Shown piece by piece: positions 27,901-42,900 of a stretch of DNA of 64,000 nt. Numbering within the stretch: position 1 is the stretch's first letter; every line of letters begins with the position of its first letter. The position numbers were made by a program, and so were the translations under genes. The notes under the pieces are model-generated. The model worked only from the letters and a program-made list of their open reading frames with translations. It was not told the DNA's origin and searched no databases. Origin of the DNA: Trichostrongylus colubriformis (Eukaryota > Nematoda > Chromadorea > Rhabditida > Trichostrongylidae); the NCBI GenBank assembly GCA_963978905.1, contig OZ022259.1:31783994-31847993 (forward strand). The letters run 5' to 3'.

Positions 27901-30900
27901 CTTTCAAACAGCTGTGAACTGTTTTCCTAATAACTCCCTTAGACCTATCTATTGGCCGCTTGCTTTCCTCAATGGTTGCTTAGTTCTCGATATCGGTTTC
28001 CAGATGAGGATTAGATGAGGAAAATTTTGAAGTGTTTCATTCAAATGATCATAACTTCCTTCAAACTCAACCATACATATGACTTCGTTTTGGTGAGGCG
28101 GTGTCTGCTAGGTTGTCGCTTTCGAATGACTGCCTGAGCTATGCCATATCTTCAATACGAAGCAAGAAAAATTCAGGAAAGCTAGTTGAAGAAAAATTTT
28201 TTTCGCCGAATTTGCGAGGTCATCCCAAGATTCTTCCGAAAAATTGATTCATTCTTACTGAAATTTCTCTAGTATGCATCCTTCGCTCTCGAAGGCCTGG
28301 TGGGAGGGCAAGAAGCGTCGGTCAGCTTCTCTGTGGGATGCGCCATGCACGAGGATTTCATCCACATTCTCAATGAATACAAACGTTTTTCCGGTCCGCA
28401 TAGTGACCGCCAACACTAGATTACGTACTTGCGATCGTAGTAAGATATGGAAAAAATCCATATCAGCTAATTTTTGTTTTCGTCCCATTGTTTCTGGAGT
28501 GTCCATCCACGGTGGTACCCGTTGATAGTTATCGCTTTTCATGGTTAATCGGTGAATTTCGGAGGTCTCTCTCTACGTGGTTTCGGTGCCGGCGGACCAA
28601 TGAAAGCGTTATTGGCATTGGTTGGCTTCGTTGTGGATCGCGCCATGCATGAGGTTTCCATGATGATTAGGTTAAATTAGCTTCGGGTTCAAACCCAGTT
28701 AGTCAGTTTTATCACTTCTCTCCTTACACTTTAGACCCTCAGCCTTAGAAATTCTGTTGATCAGTGCGTACCTAAACGACTACGACCCCCCCCCCCCTTC
28801 CTAGCGGACCAAATACCACCTCCCCCCGTTGAGGATTCCTCAACGGGGGCTTGACCCTGTCTAGAAATGCTACTAGTTGTTTTTTGATTCCTTCTTTCCT
28901 TTTGATTACCTAATATTTATGAGGTTTCGAAATGAAATAAGCTGAAGGCAAAAATTGGCACTTCATCTTCCTCGTCTGCCATTGAGATCAAAAAATGAAT
29001 GTGTATATGTTTACGATAGAGCTTTTTCAGCTCCACAAGATGGTACTACTTTTTATTCAAGCTTAACTTTTTGTTGTTTTTAAGACTCACAAATGCAGTA
29101 CTCGCAAAAGTGTGCACTTTCTTATCTTCTCTTCCTCGCCTACCATCGAGATCGGAGAGGATGTGCATATATGCATTCGATAGAGCTTTTTTTTTGCTCT
29201 ACAAGATGATACCACTCATCTTTTGTACCCTCTCATATTTTAGCATGTAGGAATAAGTTTCCAGCAAATCAAGCATGTTCGAAACGGAAATGCTCGATTT
29301 CGTCGACTTGACACTTTTTTAAATGATCTAAAAATGGCAAACATTACTTCGAACAAAAACCGTAAACATTGACTTGTAGAGCAAAAAAGGCTCTACCGAA
29401 TATGTATATAAGCTTTGTCCAGAGATGAAGGGAACAATGTGAAAAACCGAGAGCAAAAAAAACCGCGGGAACTTATTCGTCAACCCAGTATTTAGCGGTT
29501 ACAAGAGTGCCATGGGCAAAAGCATCGGCCTGGGACAGGACTGAAACCAGCACTCCATTCATTCCGGGTGCTATCTGTACTAATGGCACACATTCCGTAT
29601 TCCGTGTCCTTGCCCTACTCCTACATATTTAAATGCACAGCAAAAAATTGCTCCAAAATATCATCCAGATTGAACATGGGGTCGCTTTAAATGTATGCTT
29701 ACATGTGTGCTTACACATGTCATCGATGTAGTACTTTACCGAAGTGAGAAGCTCCGCCCATCGGAGAAGCCCCTCCTACTCCTACCCCGTAGGGTGTCAG
29801 GGGGTTTACATAGCTTGTTTACACACCTTAACAAACTTTAAGGTAACTTTTCGGAGTCCAAAGGATTCTTAAAGGTCTCCGTCTGTTTTATGAATTTGTA
29901 GCGAAATTCCCTCTCTATCCTATAATTTGAAAAAGGGTTAGAAAGAAATTTTTCTCGTGCGTTCCCACACAATGACTCATCAGTGAACTCGACATTTTCT
30001 GGATTATCACCGGTGGTGCGGTGACGAATGTTGCACTTGGTATGTACTGAGTGACGAGCGGCTGCTTTTTACTTTACTTTTTCATAGTATTCGCACGCGG
30101 ACAACTGCACGCAGCTTTTATTCGTGGCAGGAAGTGACTGGTGCATGGCCAGTACAGCGAAGAGCCTATACGAATATGCACCCGACTAAAGACCTTGTAC
30201 AACAAATTTCCAGTTGGAGGGCGCAGCAACCAGCGGCAGCACGTGTTCAGCGATTTATCGCCACGCTTATCACATGCTAATCAAGCGACTAATGGCCATG
30301 AGCGGCAGGAAAAAAAAACGGCCAGCTGACTTGACCATCTTGAATCGCAGACGATCAAGAATCTACCCCCGATTGTTACAGTTGACGTTTGATTGGGTGA
30401 GTGGCGATACCTGGTGTGACCCACTGGTTAACATAAGATAACCTTGCTGGGATAGTTTATGGGAATGCACCAGCAACCTCTAAATTTTGACCTTCTGTGC
30501 AGCGTTCGGGGATAGTGGCTGCTCGTCTCGGCTAAAGATGCGCCATGAGTACTGCATTGCTCCGGTATCGTTAAGAATAACACATGCCCGCATGTTGTCT
30601 ACCGGTGCCTCACTGCTGCACTGCTGCACCCATCAGAGGTTCCGGTGGCAAAGAAGACTTGCCAACAAGCTTCAAACATTCTGAATTGAAAGTACGCTAG
30701 GATACGCCGTGTCATGATGTGAAAAGTCAGGACATTGTAAAGCGGCAAAGAAATAATCGGGTGTCGAGCCCGATCATTCTTTTGACAATGTTTACCTGAA
30801 GGAATTTCGTCAGCTCGCATTTTGATGGTGTTAGCGAGGAAATTTCCGAAAAAATTCGGATTTGGTTAGAATCTTGTAAACTGTGGTAGTTCGACCCATG

Positions 30901-33900
30901 AAACACGAATATGACACCCGGCGCAAAACTGCCAAACGCTCGCGTCACAAGCGACGGCCCCAAAATAGGGTGCATCGGCGAATTCGCTGCGAACTTGTTC
31001 ATGAGGTACTCAGTGTGACCTCTTGAGCATGCATATCCTGGCGCTTGTGCTACACGAATTTGATGAGTTGCTCTTCCTGGCAGTACCCGTAGCGCGAGCA
31101 TCAAGCGGTTTTGCACCAAGTGCTTGTCATACTCGTGTTCTACAGGTCCGGTTACTCCAGGACACAAGATTCTAGCCAGATTGAAGTGCCCATCGAAAAA
31201 TACTCGTCAAAATGCGAGCTGCTGAAATTTCTTTGGGTAAATCGTGCCAGTTATGTATCTCTTCTGTGATTTTGATTTGCCATTTTTGTTTGTGAATCCC
31301 TGATCCGTATACCGTAGAATGGCGTCATGAGGCAACAGGATCACTCACTGGCCGCTGTTCTTATCCTTTAGTCTACTTTTGCACATTCTTCATCTAATGG
31401 CTGCCTATAGAAACCAATGCGAGGTTGTACAGCAATAATTCCATTCACCAATCTCTTCTTTTTATTGCCGTCGAACTCCTGATTAGCTTGAATGCGACAA
31501 ATTCTATCGCAATTCTCATAGCTCAAACACCACTACAAAGTTCTCTTGCAGATCTCTCCAAGAAAAAGTGATAAGGATTCCACGGAGGGAACGATTTGAT
31601 AAGAGCGCGATTCTTCATTATTCCACTACTACTTTCAAAAATCACAAATTTATCGGGGATGTAATATAATGGCATACATACTTGGCTACAAATTCACTGG
31701 AAATCAGCACGGAGCATCGCAATTCGAGCCAAAATTGATTCATAAGGCAATGGTGCCTTGGGTACTCAAAGTCAATTCAGATCGTAGCGTCAGGTGAACG
31801 TCGGTTTGGCCTATCCCAATGATTTGTATCGTGGGGTATTCACAAACATGGATAGCGTCCAATCTTACACAAAAGGAGTTGGGAGGTTTTAAAAAAAAAC
31901 CTATCTTTTACAGCTCTTCAGGAAAATTTACCTCAAAAAATTTTCGTTACCGATTTATGCGAAGCTAGCGCCTTGCACAGAATGTTAAGTTGATCAAAAA
32001 GTATCCACCATTTTGGTAGCTTAATTTCCGATGATTATCATTTCACTTAACGACAGCATTGGGGGTAATGTGGCTATCGAGGAATCCCTAAAAGAAGCCA
32101 CATACATGAAACTATAGGTCCAAGAAGGCTACTCCGAGCTGTAGAGACGGTGCAACGGATGACACCTAACGTCTTGGATGACCGACCCCGCCTTCAAACG
32201 TTGTGATTCGTGGTTGGCTATGATGAGAGCGGCCGAGGATATGCGGCGAGATCGAAGGTATTGTGGCGCGCTTTCTCAGCTTTAGCTTGAAGCTCACTCC
32301 CGAAAATAGATGCTGTCGTATTCCCAAACGTTCCCTTGTGTTTACTTGGCAACATGCCAATGCTGAGCACTTTAGTACTACTCGTCTCTTGACGGGAAGG
32401 TCGTCCGCGTTGAGGACCAATGAGAGGAAGGGGTATACTTCTCGGGTTTTAAGCCATTTTCATCCGTTTTTCCTCACTGTCCTGTTACTAAGCATCTCGA
32501 CTTTCATGCCCGTGCCAGCAGCTAGAATTTATGGTTTACTGTGGTCTCAAATAACGGTTACGACGGCAGCCCTTCTGAGAAGGTAACAAAGGCTTTCTAC
32601 ATTGAAGGAAGATAGGGCTTTCGGCACTATTAACCCGTACCAACCCCACCACTTCGCCAACGGATGCAGTCGAGAAGGGTTTTTTGTAGAACCTTTCGAT
32701 TTGACCACTACCTTCTACCCTGGAGTAATTCGACCCGTAGAACACGAACTTGACACTTTTCGGCACGAAACGCCCTGGCGTCCGCGCCATAGGCCAAAAT
32801 GTGATGGGTCATCAGATGGGCGTAAAACTTGTCCCGAGGGGTAGTTTGACCTCCTGAGTAAGAATATCGCATTTGTTCAGCACGAAACGGCCTGGTACTC
32901 AGAGAGCACTTTGACCTACTACATAAAAGTATCAAACCCACCTTGCATGAAGAACATAATAAGAGTTCTTTGTGATAGTTTAGTCCCTGTTTCTTAGGAT
33001 CTTCTCGCGCCTTATCAGCTCCCCCATGGTCACCAGGCGGTTTTATGCCGCATAAATGCGATATTCCTTCTCAGAAGGTCAAAGGACTCTTTGGAAAAAT
33101 TTCAGGCGTGTCTGATGAACCATCCCAATTAGGCCGTTTCCAGCCGAACAAGTGTTTTATTCGTATCCTACGTGTCGAATTATCCCGAAGTAAAAGTTTT
33201 GGTTCTTTTCTAGTGTAGCCTATACCATGCCGAAGCCCGCCTCTCGCTCTATTGAAATATGGCGACGTTTATGCCCTAAAATAAATTTTGGACAGCTCCA
33301 CACCGTGCCTCGTACATTCCTACGATTTCCAAACGACCCATTTCTGAACCGACATGTAATACTTCTGTTACCCTCGGCCGAATTTTCCCTAATGCTGCCT
33401 TTAAACGCTATTGTTCAAAATCAGAACAAAAACCATTAGACGCTTTGAATAACACGAAATCCTGGAATTTAAATATTTGTATTTATCTAGAAGGTGTTGA
33501 AAGGTGATTTTGACATATTTATCTTCTTAGGCGGAGGTAGTGCGCACTTCCTATCTCACGGTGTGAGGATCGAATCCAGCATCAACTCCCGTCCATGCCA
33601 ACCCAGCTTTCCATCTCATCGGACCGTTAACTGGTGCCAGACTCGTCTGGGAAGACTAGCACTGACTTGTACACCGGGTGGATCCCACAAGTCACTATAT
33701 AGGCCAAATGGCATTCACATGTCGAATTGCTTCTGAATGGAAGTAGAATGCGCGGCACAACACGAGGAGGGATTGATAAACTCCAAAAACCTTATCCTTC
33801 ATCCTTTTCTTCTTAGAAAGATGCCTCCTCTAGGAATTTGCTTCAAAATGCGAAAAAGGTGTTGGTCCGTCTTAGGTACCTCTAATTTTCACGTAGGACA

Positions 33901-36900
33901 GCAGAGCATGGCATTTGATTTTGTATAATTTTGAGTGGCTCACCATTCATTGTGGGGGTTGGCGTCATCGCGAAAAATGACGAAACTGATGAACGTTGCC
34001 TGTTCATTAAAGAAGAGCATATTCTCGGCGAACTGCGGCCGAATTTCACTTAAAGGAATCGTTCACGGAAAATGAGTTTTTGTGTTACCCATGTATTTAT
34101 GTTGTATTTGCCTAATGTTGGCCTCATGCAAAACTTCACCCGAAAAAATGTGAACCTGGCTGAGATACAGCACCACAAAGTGCGGTCCCATTGGGCGGGG
34201 CCTCCGTGTAAAAGCCTCGTACCGCGTCCGCCGTGGTCTGAGACGCATTGTAGGAACAGAAGGTTACGTAAACAGTCCTACTCTCCGTTCCCAACGGCGG
34301 CGGAAGACGGGACGAGGCTTTTACACGGAGGCCCCGCCCACTGGGACCGCACTTTGTGGTGCTGTATCTCAGCCAGGTTCGCATTTTTTCGCGTGAAATT
34401 TTGCATGAGGCCAACATTAGGCGAATAATACATAAACATATGGGTAACACAAAAACTCATTTTCTGTGGACGATTCCTTTAAGGTATTCTTATGCAACAA
34501 ACTGGTTCGCGAAATTTGTGGTCGACTACGCCCACGTTAGATCATCAAAGGGTGACCAAAAAGGGCGTTATTTTGGATCCCGTCCCTCTAGACGTAAACT
34601 TGCAAAGCCACACTTTTACTATTCGCGGTTTGGCAACATCCTTCCCGAAGATAATCGTTGTGGTCCGGCTTTGTCTCTGATCATTTCCTATAGGTCTAGA
34701 AGTGTCCTGTGAAAGCAGCTAAAATTTATGGTTTACTGTGGTCTCAAATAACGGTTACGACGGCAGCCCTTCTGAGAAGCTAACAAGGGCTTTTTAGATT
34801 GAAGGAAGAGCAGGGCTTTTGGCACTATTTACGCGTACCGACCCCACCACTTCGCGAACCGATGCAGTCAAGAAGGTGCTTTTTGAAGAACCCTTCGATT
34901 TGACCACTGACTTCTATTCTGGAGTAATTCGACCCGTAGAACACGATCATGACACTTTTTTTGCACGAAACGCCCTGGAGTCCGCGCCATAGGCCAAAAT
35001 GTGATGGGTCATCAACACGCGTAAAACTTGTCCAGAAGGGTAGTTTGACCTCCTGAGTAAGGATATCGCATTTGTTCAGCACGAAACGGCCTGGTGCTCA
35101 GAGAGCACTTTGATCACTACAAAAAGTATCAAACCCACATTGCGTGAAGAACATAATAAGAATTCTCTGTGATAGTTTAGTCCCTCTTTCTTTGGATATT
35201 CTCGCGTCTTATCAGCTCTTCCATGGTCACCAGGCGGTTTCATGCCGAATAAATGCGATATTCCTTCTCAAAAGGTCAAAGGAACCCTTGGAAAAATTTT
35301 GGGTGAGTTTGATGAACCATCCCATTTTGGTGCGCCGGCGTTAGGCCGTTTCCAGCCAAGCAGGTGTTTTATTCGTGTCTTACGAGTCGAATTACCCCGA
35401 GGTAAAAGTTTTGGTTCTTTTCAGAGTAGCCTATACCATATTGAAGCCGGCCTCTCGCTCTACCGAAATATGGTAACGTTCATACCCTAAAATGGATTTT
35501 GGACAGCTCCACACCGTGCCTTGTACATTTCTACGACTCACAAACGGCCCTTTCTTAACCGCCGCGACATGTAATGGGAACTGGGTTCTGTATGTTATGT
35601 AGAACAATCGACGGCAATCTGCACAGTGATTGAACAACGGTTAAACCCGTAACGTCAGCTTCGTCGGCATGACGGCGCTATGGTGGTCAGTGGCTGCTCT
35701 AGTCCAGCATAGCCTCATGGACCGGTGAACTGTTACGGCTGCAAAGCACTGTGAGGAGCGCAAGATGTACCGCAAGCTGCAGATCATGAGTTCAGCACTG
35801 GGTAACAGGAAGAAACCTATCCTCCTTCATGATAACGCATTCGATGTTGCACAAAGAATCCTTAAAAAGTTGAATGAAGGAAATCATAACAATCTTGATA
35901 ATAATAACCACAATCGTCTGGCGTGACTCCCCCGATTACCATTTCTTCATGCCTCTCTACAAAATTCTTCGGGAGAAACATTTCAAAACCCAACACAACG
36001 CTGAAGCGACCTTCAAGGAAGTCACCACCTCTATGATATCCACATTTCTCTGCGACCGAAGCAGACCTGTATCTAGTTGGCAAAATCTGCTGATTCGTAT
36101 GGCTCTTATCTCGATTGATAAAATTCTGTGTGAGCCCAAATATGCGCATTCGAAACTGGAGGTCGAAAACTGTAAGTACTTTCCGAACAACTTATTTTTT
36201 ACACCTAATCGGGTATGACTCACCCCATTTTGAAACCTGAGTTACAATGGAGCAGACACGACAGGCAATGAACTTTTTCAGTACTTTCTCAAGGGCGAAT
36301 GACTCATGGGGCGAGCAGCTAACGTAGTAATGTGAACGGAGGAGGAAGCTTCTTGCATAACATATTTTTGATGCTGAACTCTGAAACTGCTCCCTCGAGG
36401 TTCATTCCCTATAAGCTTGATACATCTAATTTTGGGTTCCAAATCGAAATAGCTAATGGTGAAGTGATTAGGTGGGCTGAATACTAACTAATGTGATAGC
36501 CCTCTTTGCTAAGAGAGATAAGAAACCTGTATGGATTTTCTGTTGTCAGAAATCCTGATCACAATTTTTCTAATAATAATAATAAACCAGATCCAGTTGT
36601 CGATTTGTGTTCAAAGTCATAGGATGGGGGCGGGGGGGGGGGGGGGGGGGGGGCTGACAGTGAGATTCTAGTAATGCAGTAGCATTCTACCTATTCTGAA
36701 ATTTAAGAGGCACTTGAATTTCCATGGGGAAGACCCGCTATTAGTCACGATGCCCGAGAAGATTTTCCCATCCCTGCACTCGAGGCTAGTACACCTATCA
36801 AGTCACCCGAAGGATTAACTAGGGCAGTAAGCCATGTTGGAAAAAGGGTGTCGCTAGAAACGATCTCGCGACTTTTTCAGAACAAGCCCAAGAGGATGGC

Positions 36901-39900
36901 TGAAGTGATAGGAGAGAGAGCAAAAGTTGATTCCTGAGTATTGCTGCTAGGTGAACCCATATATAAAAAACTATACTTATAACCTATACTGGATTGTATT
37001 GATCCGATTTGATCCTATGGACATGCGCTTAAGGACAGCATTAGGGGTAATGCAGTCATGGAGAAATCCCTACAAGAAGTCACTCACATGGTAGTCCTGG
37101 GCCTAAGAACGCTATCTGTAGCGAAATCCCGGTGAAAAACGCCCCTCCAAGCTGTAGAAACCCTGCAAAACGCCGCAACCATACAGCGGTTCCGCCTCTT
37201 GGACATAGCGGTCCCGCCTCCCGATGACGTAATTCCAGATTGACTGGGGTGGGAGCGGCCAAGAAGATGCGGCGGGATCGAAGGTTTTGCGGCGCGCTTT
37301 CGCAGTTTTAGCTTGAAGCTCACTCCAAGAGGTAGATGCTGTAGTATTTCCAAACATTCCCTTGTGCAACTTGGCAGCATGCCAATGGAAAACTAGATCA
37401 GACTACCCGCCTCTTGACGGGAAGGTCGTCCGGGTCGAAAATCAACGGTGGGAAGGGGGTTCTATCTCTCGGGTTTTTGGCCATTTCCGTCCGTTTTTTC
37501 TCCACTATCCTGTTACTAGGCATCTCGACTTTCATATGCACTATGTCTTCTACATTTCGTCCGACTTTCCCCTAATGCTGCCTTTAACTTCTATTCTCAC
37601 CACCTATTCACCCATCAGTGATGGACATCGAACCAGTAGTAATGAAGTTCCACAGAAAAAATGCCCGGCGAAAAAACATTACTCAGAAATGGGTTGTACG
37701 CTGTGGCTCAGGACATGCTCAAATAAAGCACCAATTGAATAACACGATTAGTCTAGCGCTGGATCGAATTTTGCTTTGCGGTGTTGCACTCGTGGCGCTA
37801 TCAGCAGGAGTTGCCGCAGTCGGTTGGGATTACGATCTAAATGCCATGGGCTAATGTTGTGATTGATTTGGAAAAACAGACCATAACAATAGTAAAATAG
37901 CAAGGTGGTGATGTACGCAATCACACGCGAAAAAACAGTTCGCACTCGCCGCGGGTGGTGGCGCTAAATTTTGGCTTAATGATATACAACCATTAGTCTA
38001 GCTCTCTATTCACCTTTGTTTCCTTTATATGTTATCTCATTTTTTTCAGATCTGATCAATTTCACTGTACCTGCAATTTCATTGGCTCACGAAGCCGAGG
38101 GCAGTCATGACATAATCACTGCTCCTGTGTCTGGACACCTACGTAATTAGTGTTTATATCCGGGTAAACTATCACGGGTATTCAAAGGAATCAAACAGGA
38201 GAAAATGTTGCCCGTGAATGGTCAAGTGTGTTTCAAAAAGGCGCTCTGGAGCGAAATTCACATCGGAGGGCTTTTCAGGCTCTTTATGGCCTGGATGTAT
38301 ACCAGTACTTTGGGTGCCAATGGCAGAGTAACTGTTCAGGGCGGGACATTGCACAGCGCTGGTTTAGCTGGCCTCGCCGTCAACCCCTTCAATGATGCAG
38401 GGGTTTGTAGAGGGATTTTGGCGCGGCCGCGCGCGGCGAGCGGCGCCGCGGATTCCTTCGCGTATGATTGCGTACGTGGCAACAGTCCCTTTATATATGC
38501 TCCATGTCCGACTCTCCATTAATCTCGGCATTTTTCAGTATCACTAATACGTTGTGGTTAGCCTCCGAGATTGTTATAATGTTTATTATACAGATTATTC
38601 GGCTGACGTTTCGGCCAAATGACCTTCTTCAGAGCCTGGAAAGCCGAAACATATAAGTGATACAAAACGTCGATTACCCTATTTCAAATCACAAAGGAAA
38701 ACTAAGGGTGAATCAGTCATAGAAAATACAATGAGACTCGCTAACCTTATAGAAATGTGGAGCTGTATTTGGCACCTAGAGCTAGGATTTTACGGCGGTG
38801 CTTATGTGTTTTAAGCCCCCAAGGTTAAGTCAGATTACTTATGAGAACCCCCAGGGACATTACTATTAAAAACTATGCCAAAGGTTATCAGCCGAATAAT
38901 CTGTATAATAAACATTATAACAATCACGGAGGCTAACCACGTATTAGTCCCGGTATGCAGCCGAATAATCTTTAATAAACATTATAACAATCTCGGAGGC
39001 TAACCACAACGTATTAGTCCCTTTAGAGTTTTACGCCCAAATTGTTTATTCTTCCTTGTTTGTTTTATTTTAATGCCACTATTTCGTCTTTTTATGGCAC
39101 AAAAGGTATTGTTTTTGTAATGATCTGATAAACAGCTACTTGAAGGACCTCCGCGGTATCAGACCCTTGCGTCTTGAGCGGAATTCCAAGCGACGCGGCA
39201 GGTTGTGCTGTTGGCGCCGCGAGTCGACTCGCAAAGCGAAAATCCGACGCAAGTCTTCACACCCATGATGCAGAAGTTGCGAAAGCACGTATTCGATAAG
39301 GCTAAGTATTATACATAGGTTATGGTCATTCAAATTCTACTCTCTGCGAATCATGTCTTGTGTGTGCTATGGTATGTGTGCCAGATGTAGATGCCTAACT
39401 GCAGGAGGTAAAATGAACATGCACCACAAGTATCTCCAGGGGTATTTTTAGGTACTTTGGGATCGATGCATAGAACCAGAAACCTGAAAAAGAAACAAAA
39501 AGCACCTCCTTGTTAGGTATCACTAGGTAAGAAGAGGGCCCTCGTTCTAGGGTGTGTGGCGGTTTCCGTTCTTCCTCCACTGCTGCACTACTTAACACAT
39601 TTACTTTCATATTTCGCGATCGGCCGAAATTACCCTAAATGGAGTCTTCAAAGACACCGGAAAAGGGCAGTTTTGGCTTACGTCATGAGTTGCTGTGCTT
39701 GCAGTTTGGTACTTTGCACACACGACGCCATACCAGACCTCGAATGCGAACTTATGGGGTTTTTCCTATGAGCACATTTTTACTCACTCTTTCGCTTGTC
39801 TCCATCTCATTAGTTCACTCGTTTTCTGCTGTGTGCTGTTACAAGCTTAACATCATCATGGAATCAATTTCGCCTCAAGCGACATCAAATTACAATGGCG

Positions 39901-42900
39901 TTGGCCCGCCTAAAGCGTGCAAAGAAGCGCGCTGGAATTGCTACACATTATCTTTTTTGAGCTGAAATGTTTGTTAAAAAATTCGCTGCTTCAAAATGCT
40001 CTTTCCTGTCTTGCCCCACTCCCGGTGCCTTTAATGGTGCACTTACTACAGTGACATTCGCGTCATTGCAATGGCAAGTATTATGTGCGTTGCGTAGAGC
40101 ACAAGATGTTGCTATGGAAATTCTGCAAATGGATGCTTGATGAACAATGGATTAGCTATACTCCTTTCCTTGCTGTCACTTTCGACTTAAAGACAGCATT
40201 AGGGGTAATGTGGTAATGGAGAAATCCCTACAAGAAGTTACTCACATGGTAGTCCTGGGCCTAAGAAGACTATCTGTGGCGAAATCCCGGAGAAAAAGCG
40301 CCCCTCCGAGCTGTAGAAACGCCGCAAAACGCCGCAACCATGCAGCGGTTCCGCCTCGCTCGACCTCTATTCTCACCACATATTCACCCATCAGTGATGA
40401 CATCGAACCAAACGATCGAACCAAACGACAACGATGCCAACGGAAAACTAGATCAGACTACCAGCCCCTTGACGGGAAGGTCGTCCGCGCCCAGAACCAA
40501 CGGTGGGAAGGGGGTCCTATTTCTTGGGTTTTTGATCATTTCCATCCGTTTTTTCTCTACTGTCCTGTTACTAGGCATCTCGACTGTCATATGCACTACT
40601 ACTTTTACTTTTCGTCCGACTTTCTCCTAATGCTGCCTTTAAGGGCACACCACGCGATAATCCAAGTGATCCTCACCTTCTGAGGGCAGGTAGACCCTTG
40701 GATTGTTGTAAAGATTGCGCCCTTTTCGCGGCGCCAGGGCTCACCCCCGCCGCGCACGGCCTGGTTGATCTGAGCCGAGTTGAGCCCATCGAGCCGAATC
40801 ACACCCGGCTTAGACGAGAGAGAAACTTGCGGTAAGACAAAATAAGGCAGCGATATCAGTAGCGAAGGTAGCTTCAGCAGAGAGGAACAGGTGATATCGT
40901 AACATTTTGCGCGATATCATCTAGCAAAAAGTCGGTTCTAATCTCCCATACTCGTATAGGACCGATGGCAAGGAGCTTTATTTTTGGTGGTTGTTGTTCT
41001 GGTATCCCACCAGAACCCCGCGATGATCGTTTCATCCAGCGCTCCTCACTTTCCCACAGGCACTTCACGATCACATCGCCTGCACTTATTAGCTGAGAGA
41101 GCACCTAGGGTGTGACCTCGCTTGATACTGAGAGGCACACCCGATAATAAGCACACTCTTCCACAATGCACTACCCAAGTGCACCCGTTATTCATCTATA
41201 GAGCATTCTACCACTACCACCAACTGTATTAGCCGTTCAACAATAAACCTCCTCTACAAGTCCTACACATTTCTGGTGCAATCGGCCGGGAAAGGACCCA
41301 TGGCAGGTAGTTTTCATTTCATTACCAATTGGTAATCATATTACTCAGTCTACTTTAATTTCTTTCAAAAATTTCACTTTAAATCTTAATTGCTCAAAGT
41401 TTCTAAAAAACCAAAAATGTCGTTCTACGTTATAAGGAAAGCGATTATCAGCAGCTCTAGGTCTCTCTCAGAAGTTTTAACAAGCTTTAGGACATACGAT
41501 GTAAATACCGTATACCCTGATAACTGTAGCGGAGAGTCTTTTGAAAAGTGCCTAGAAAACCTAGCACAACTCAGCTCTCACTTATCGCGTATAAAATCTG
41601 CAGAAAACGAGCTCGAAAATAGAGCGGACCGCTTGGAAAAGTTGTGCTTTTCCACAATGTCCAAGGCGGAACAAAGCGAAATAGTAGCCGAGGCAGAAAA
41701 ACTTGAGGAAGAATCGCAATACTCAAAACTGTTGAGAGATGCGCACCTCACAATTTGCGACATAGAGTTTCAACTTGTTGAAACAAGAATTGCCTTACGA
41801 AGGCCTCAAAAAGTGCAAGAGCCTGTTACAGCACACCCTGTACAGAGCAAAGTGATGCAACATGTCGAAAAAGTAGCCCCAGCCTCTAGAAAAGACTACG
41901 CTGGGACATCTCGGTCTTTGGCAAAAATTCCGTTTTCGGCCATTGTGCCGACTATTTTTAAAGTGGTGAAATCTGTGCGCAATGGACCGACGCATAGCGA
42001 CCCCAAGAAAAGGCCACCGTCCGAGAGCGTTGACGCAGACCCACTCACAAATGCAGAACAAACTGCTTCCACCACAGAATATAAAAATGGTCTCAGAGCA
42101 AACACTGGTGTTGATAATCAAAAAGAAAAATCCACAAAGGGCACTATAGCCGACCGCAGTGCAAAATATGAGATCAAAGTAAGAAAGCCTGACACACCAG
42201 GTAGTCGTGTAAGAAGAAATACCAAGCAAGAATATGCTAGCGAAAGCAGCTGCAACGATCTGAGGCCCGATTCTACGGAACAGAGCCGTAAAGACATACA
42301 ATCAAAAAATGATTTTCTTGTTAACGTCACACAAAACCATGTGAGACACTGTATCCTCCTCTTGCATTCCAAATCTGTCCAGGTGATATCATATCAAGAT
42401 TTAATGTTATCTGGCCTATCATACTTGCTGTACAGGTCTCTAACACCTTCGCGATCTCAATTCATCGTGAAATTCAGGACAAGAAAAAAAATTACTAAAA
42501 ACGTTGGCATAAATTATCAATCTTTCAAGAAGATGGATAAATCAAAATGTACCATTTCACTGTTCTGTTTCAAGTTGTTTTCAATCTATATTTCAATCCA
42601 CTGTGATACGAGCAATGACTTGATCATTGCCATTTCACCACTTAATCTCATTCTTTTCAATACACTGTCAACCCACTTGATGAGCAAGATGTCCAGAAAA
42701 TCACCATCGACCACCAATCGCCCACAATTTCCGAGAAATTCCAGGCTACACCGATATTACAATCTGTGATTTATTTGCCTCACATAATTACTTTGTTAAC
42801 ACCATAACATATAGCCCATCCGTTTGTTGTCACTTAGTTAACAATATCTCTCCTATAATATCTATTATCCCCTTTTGTCGCCGCGGAGTGTTCTGGTATC

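Noticed and set aside
41795..42301. 168-codon - strand frame in the LTR element
   Set aside because: Antisense shadow of the gag-like frame.
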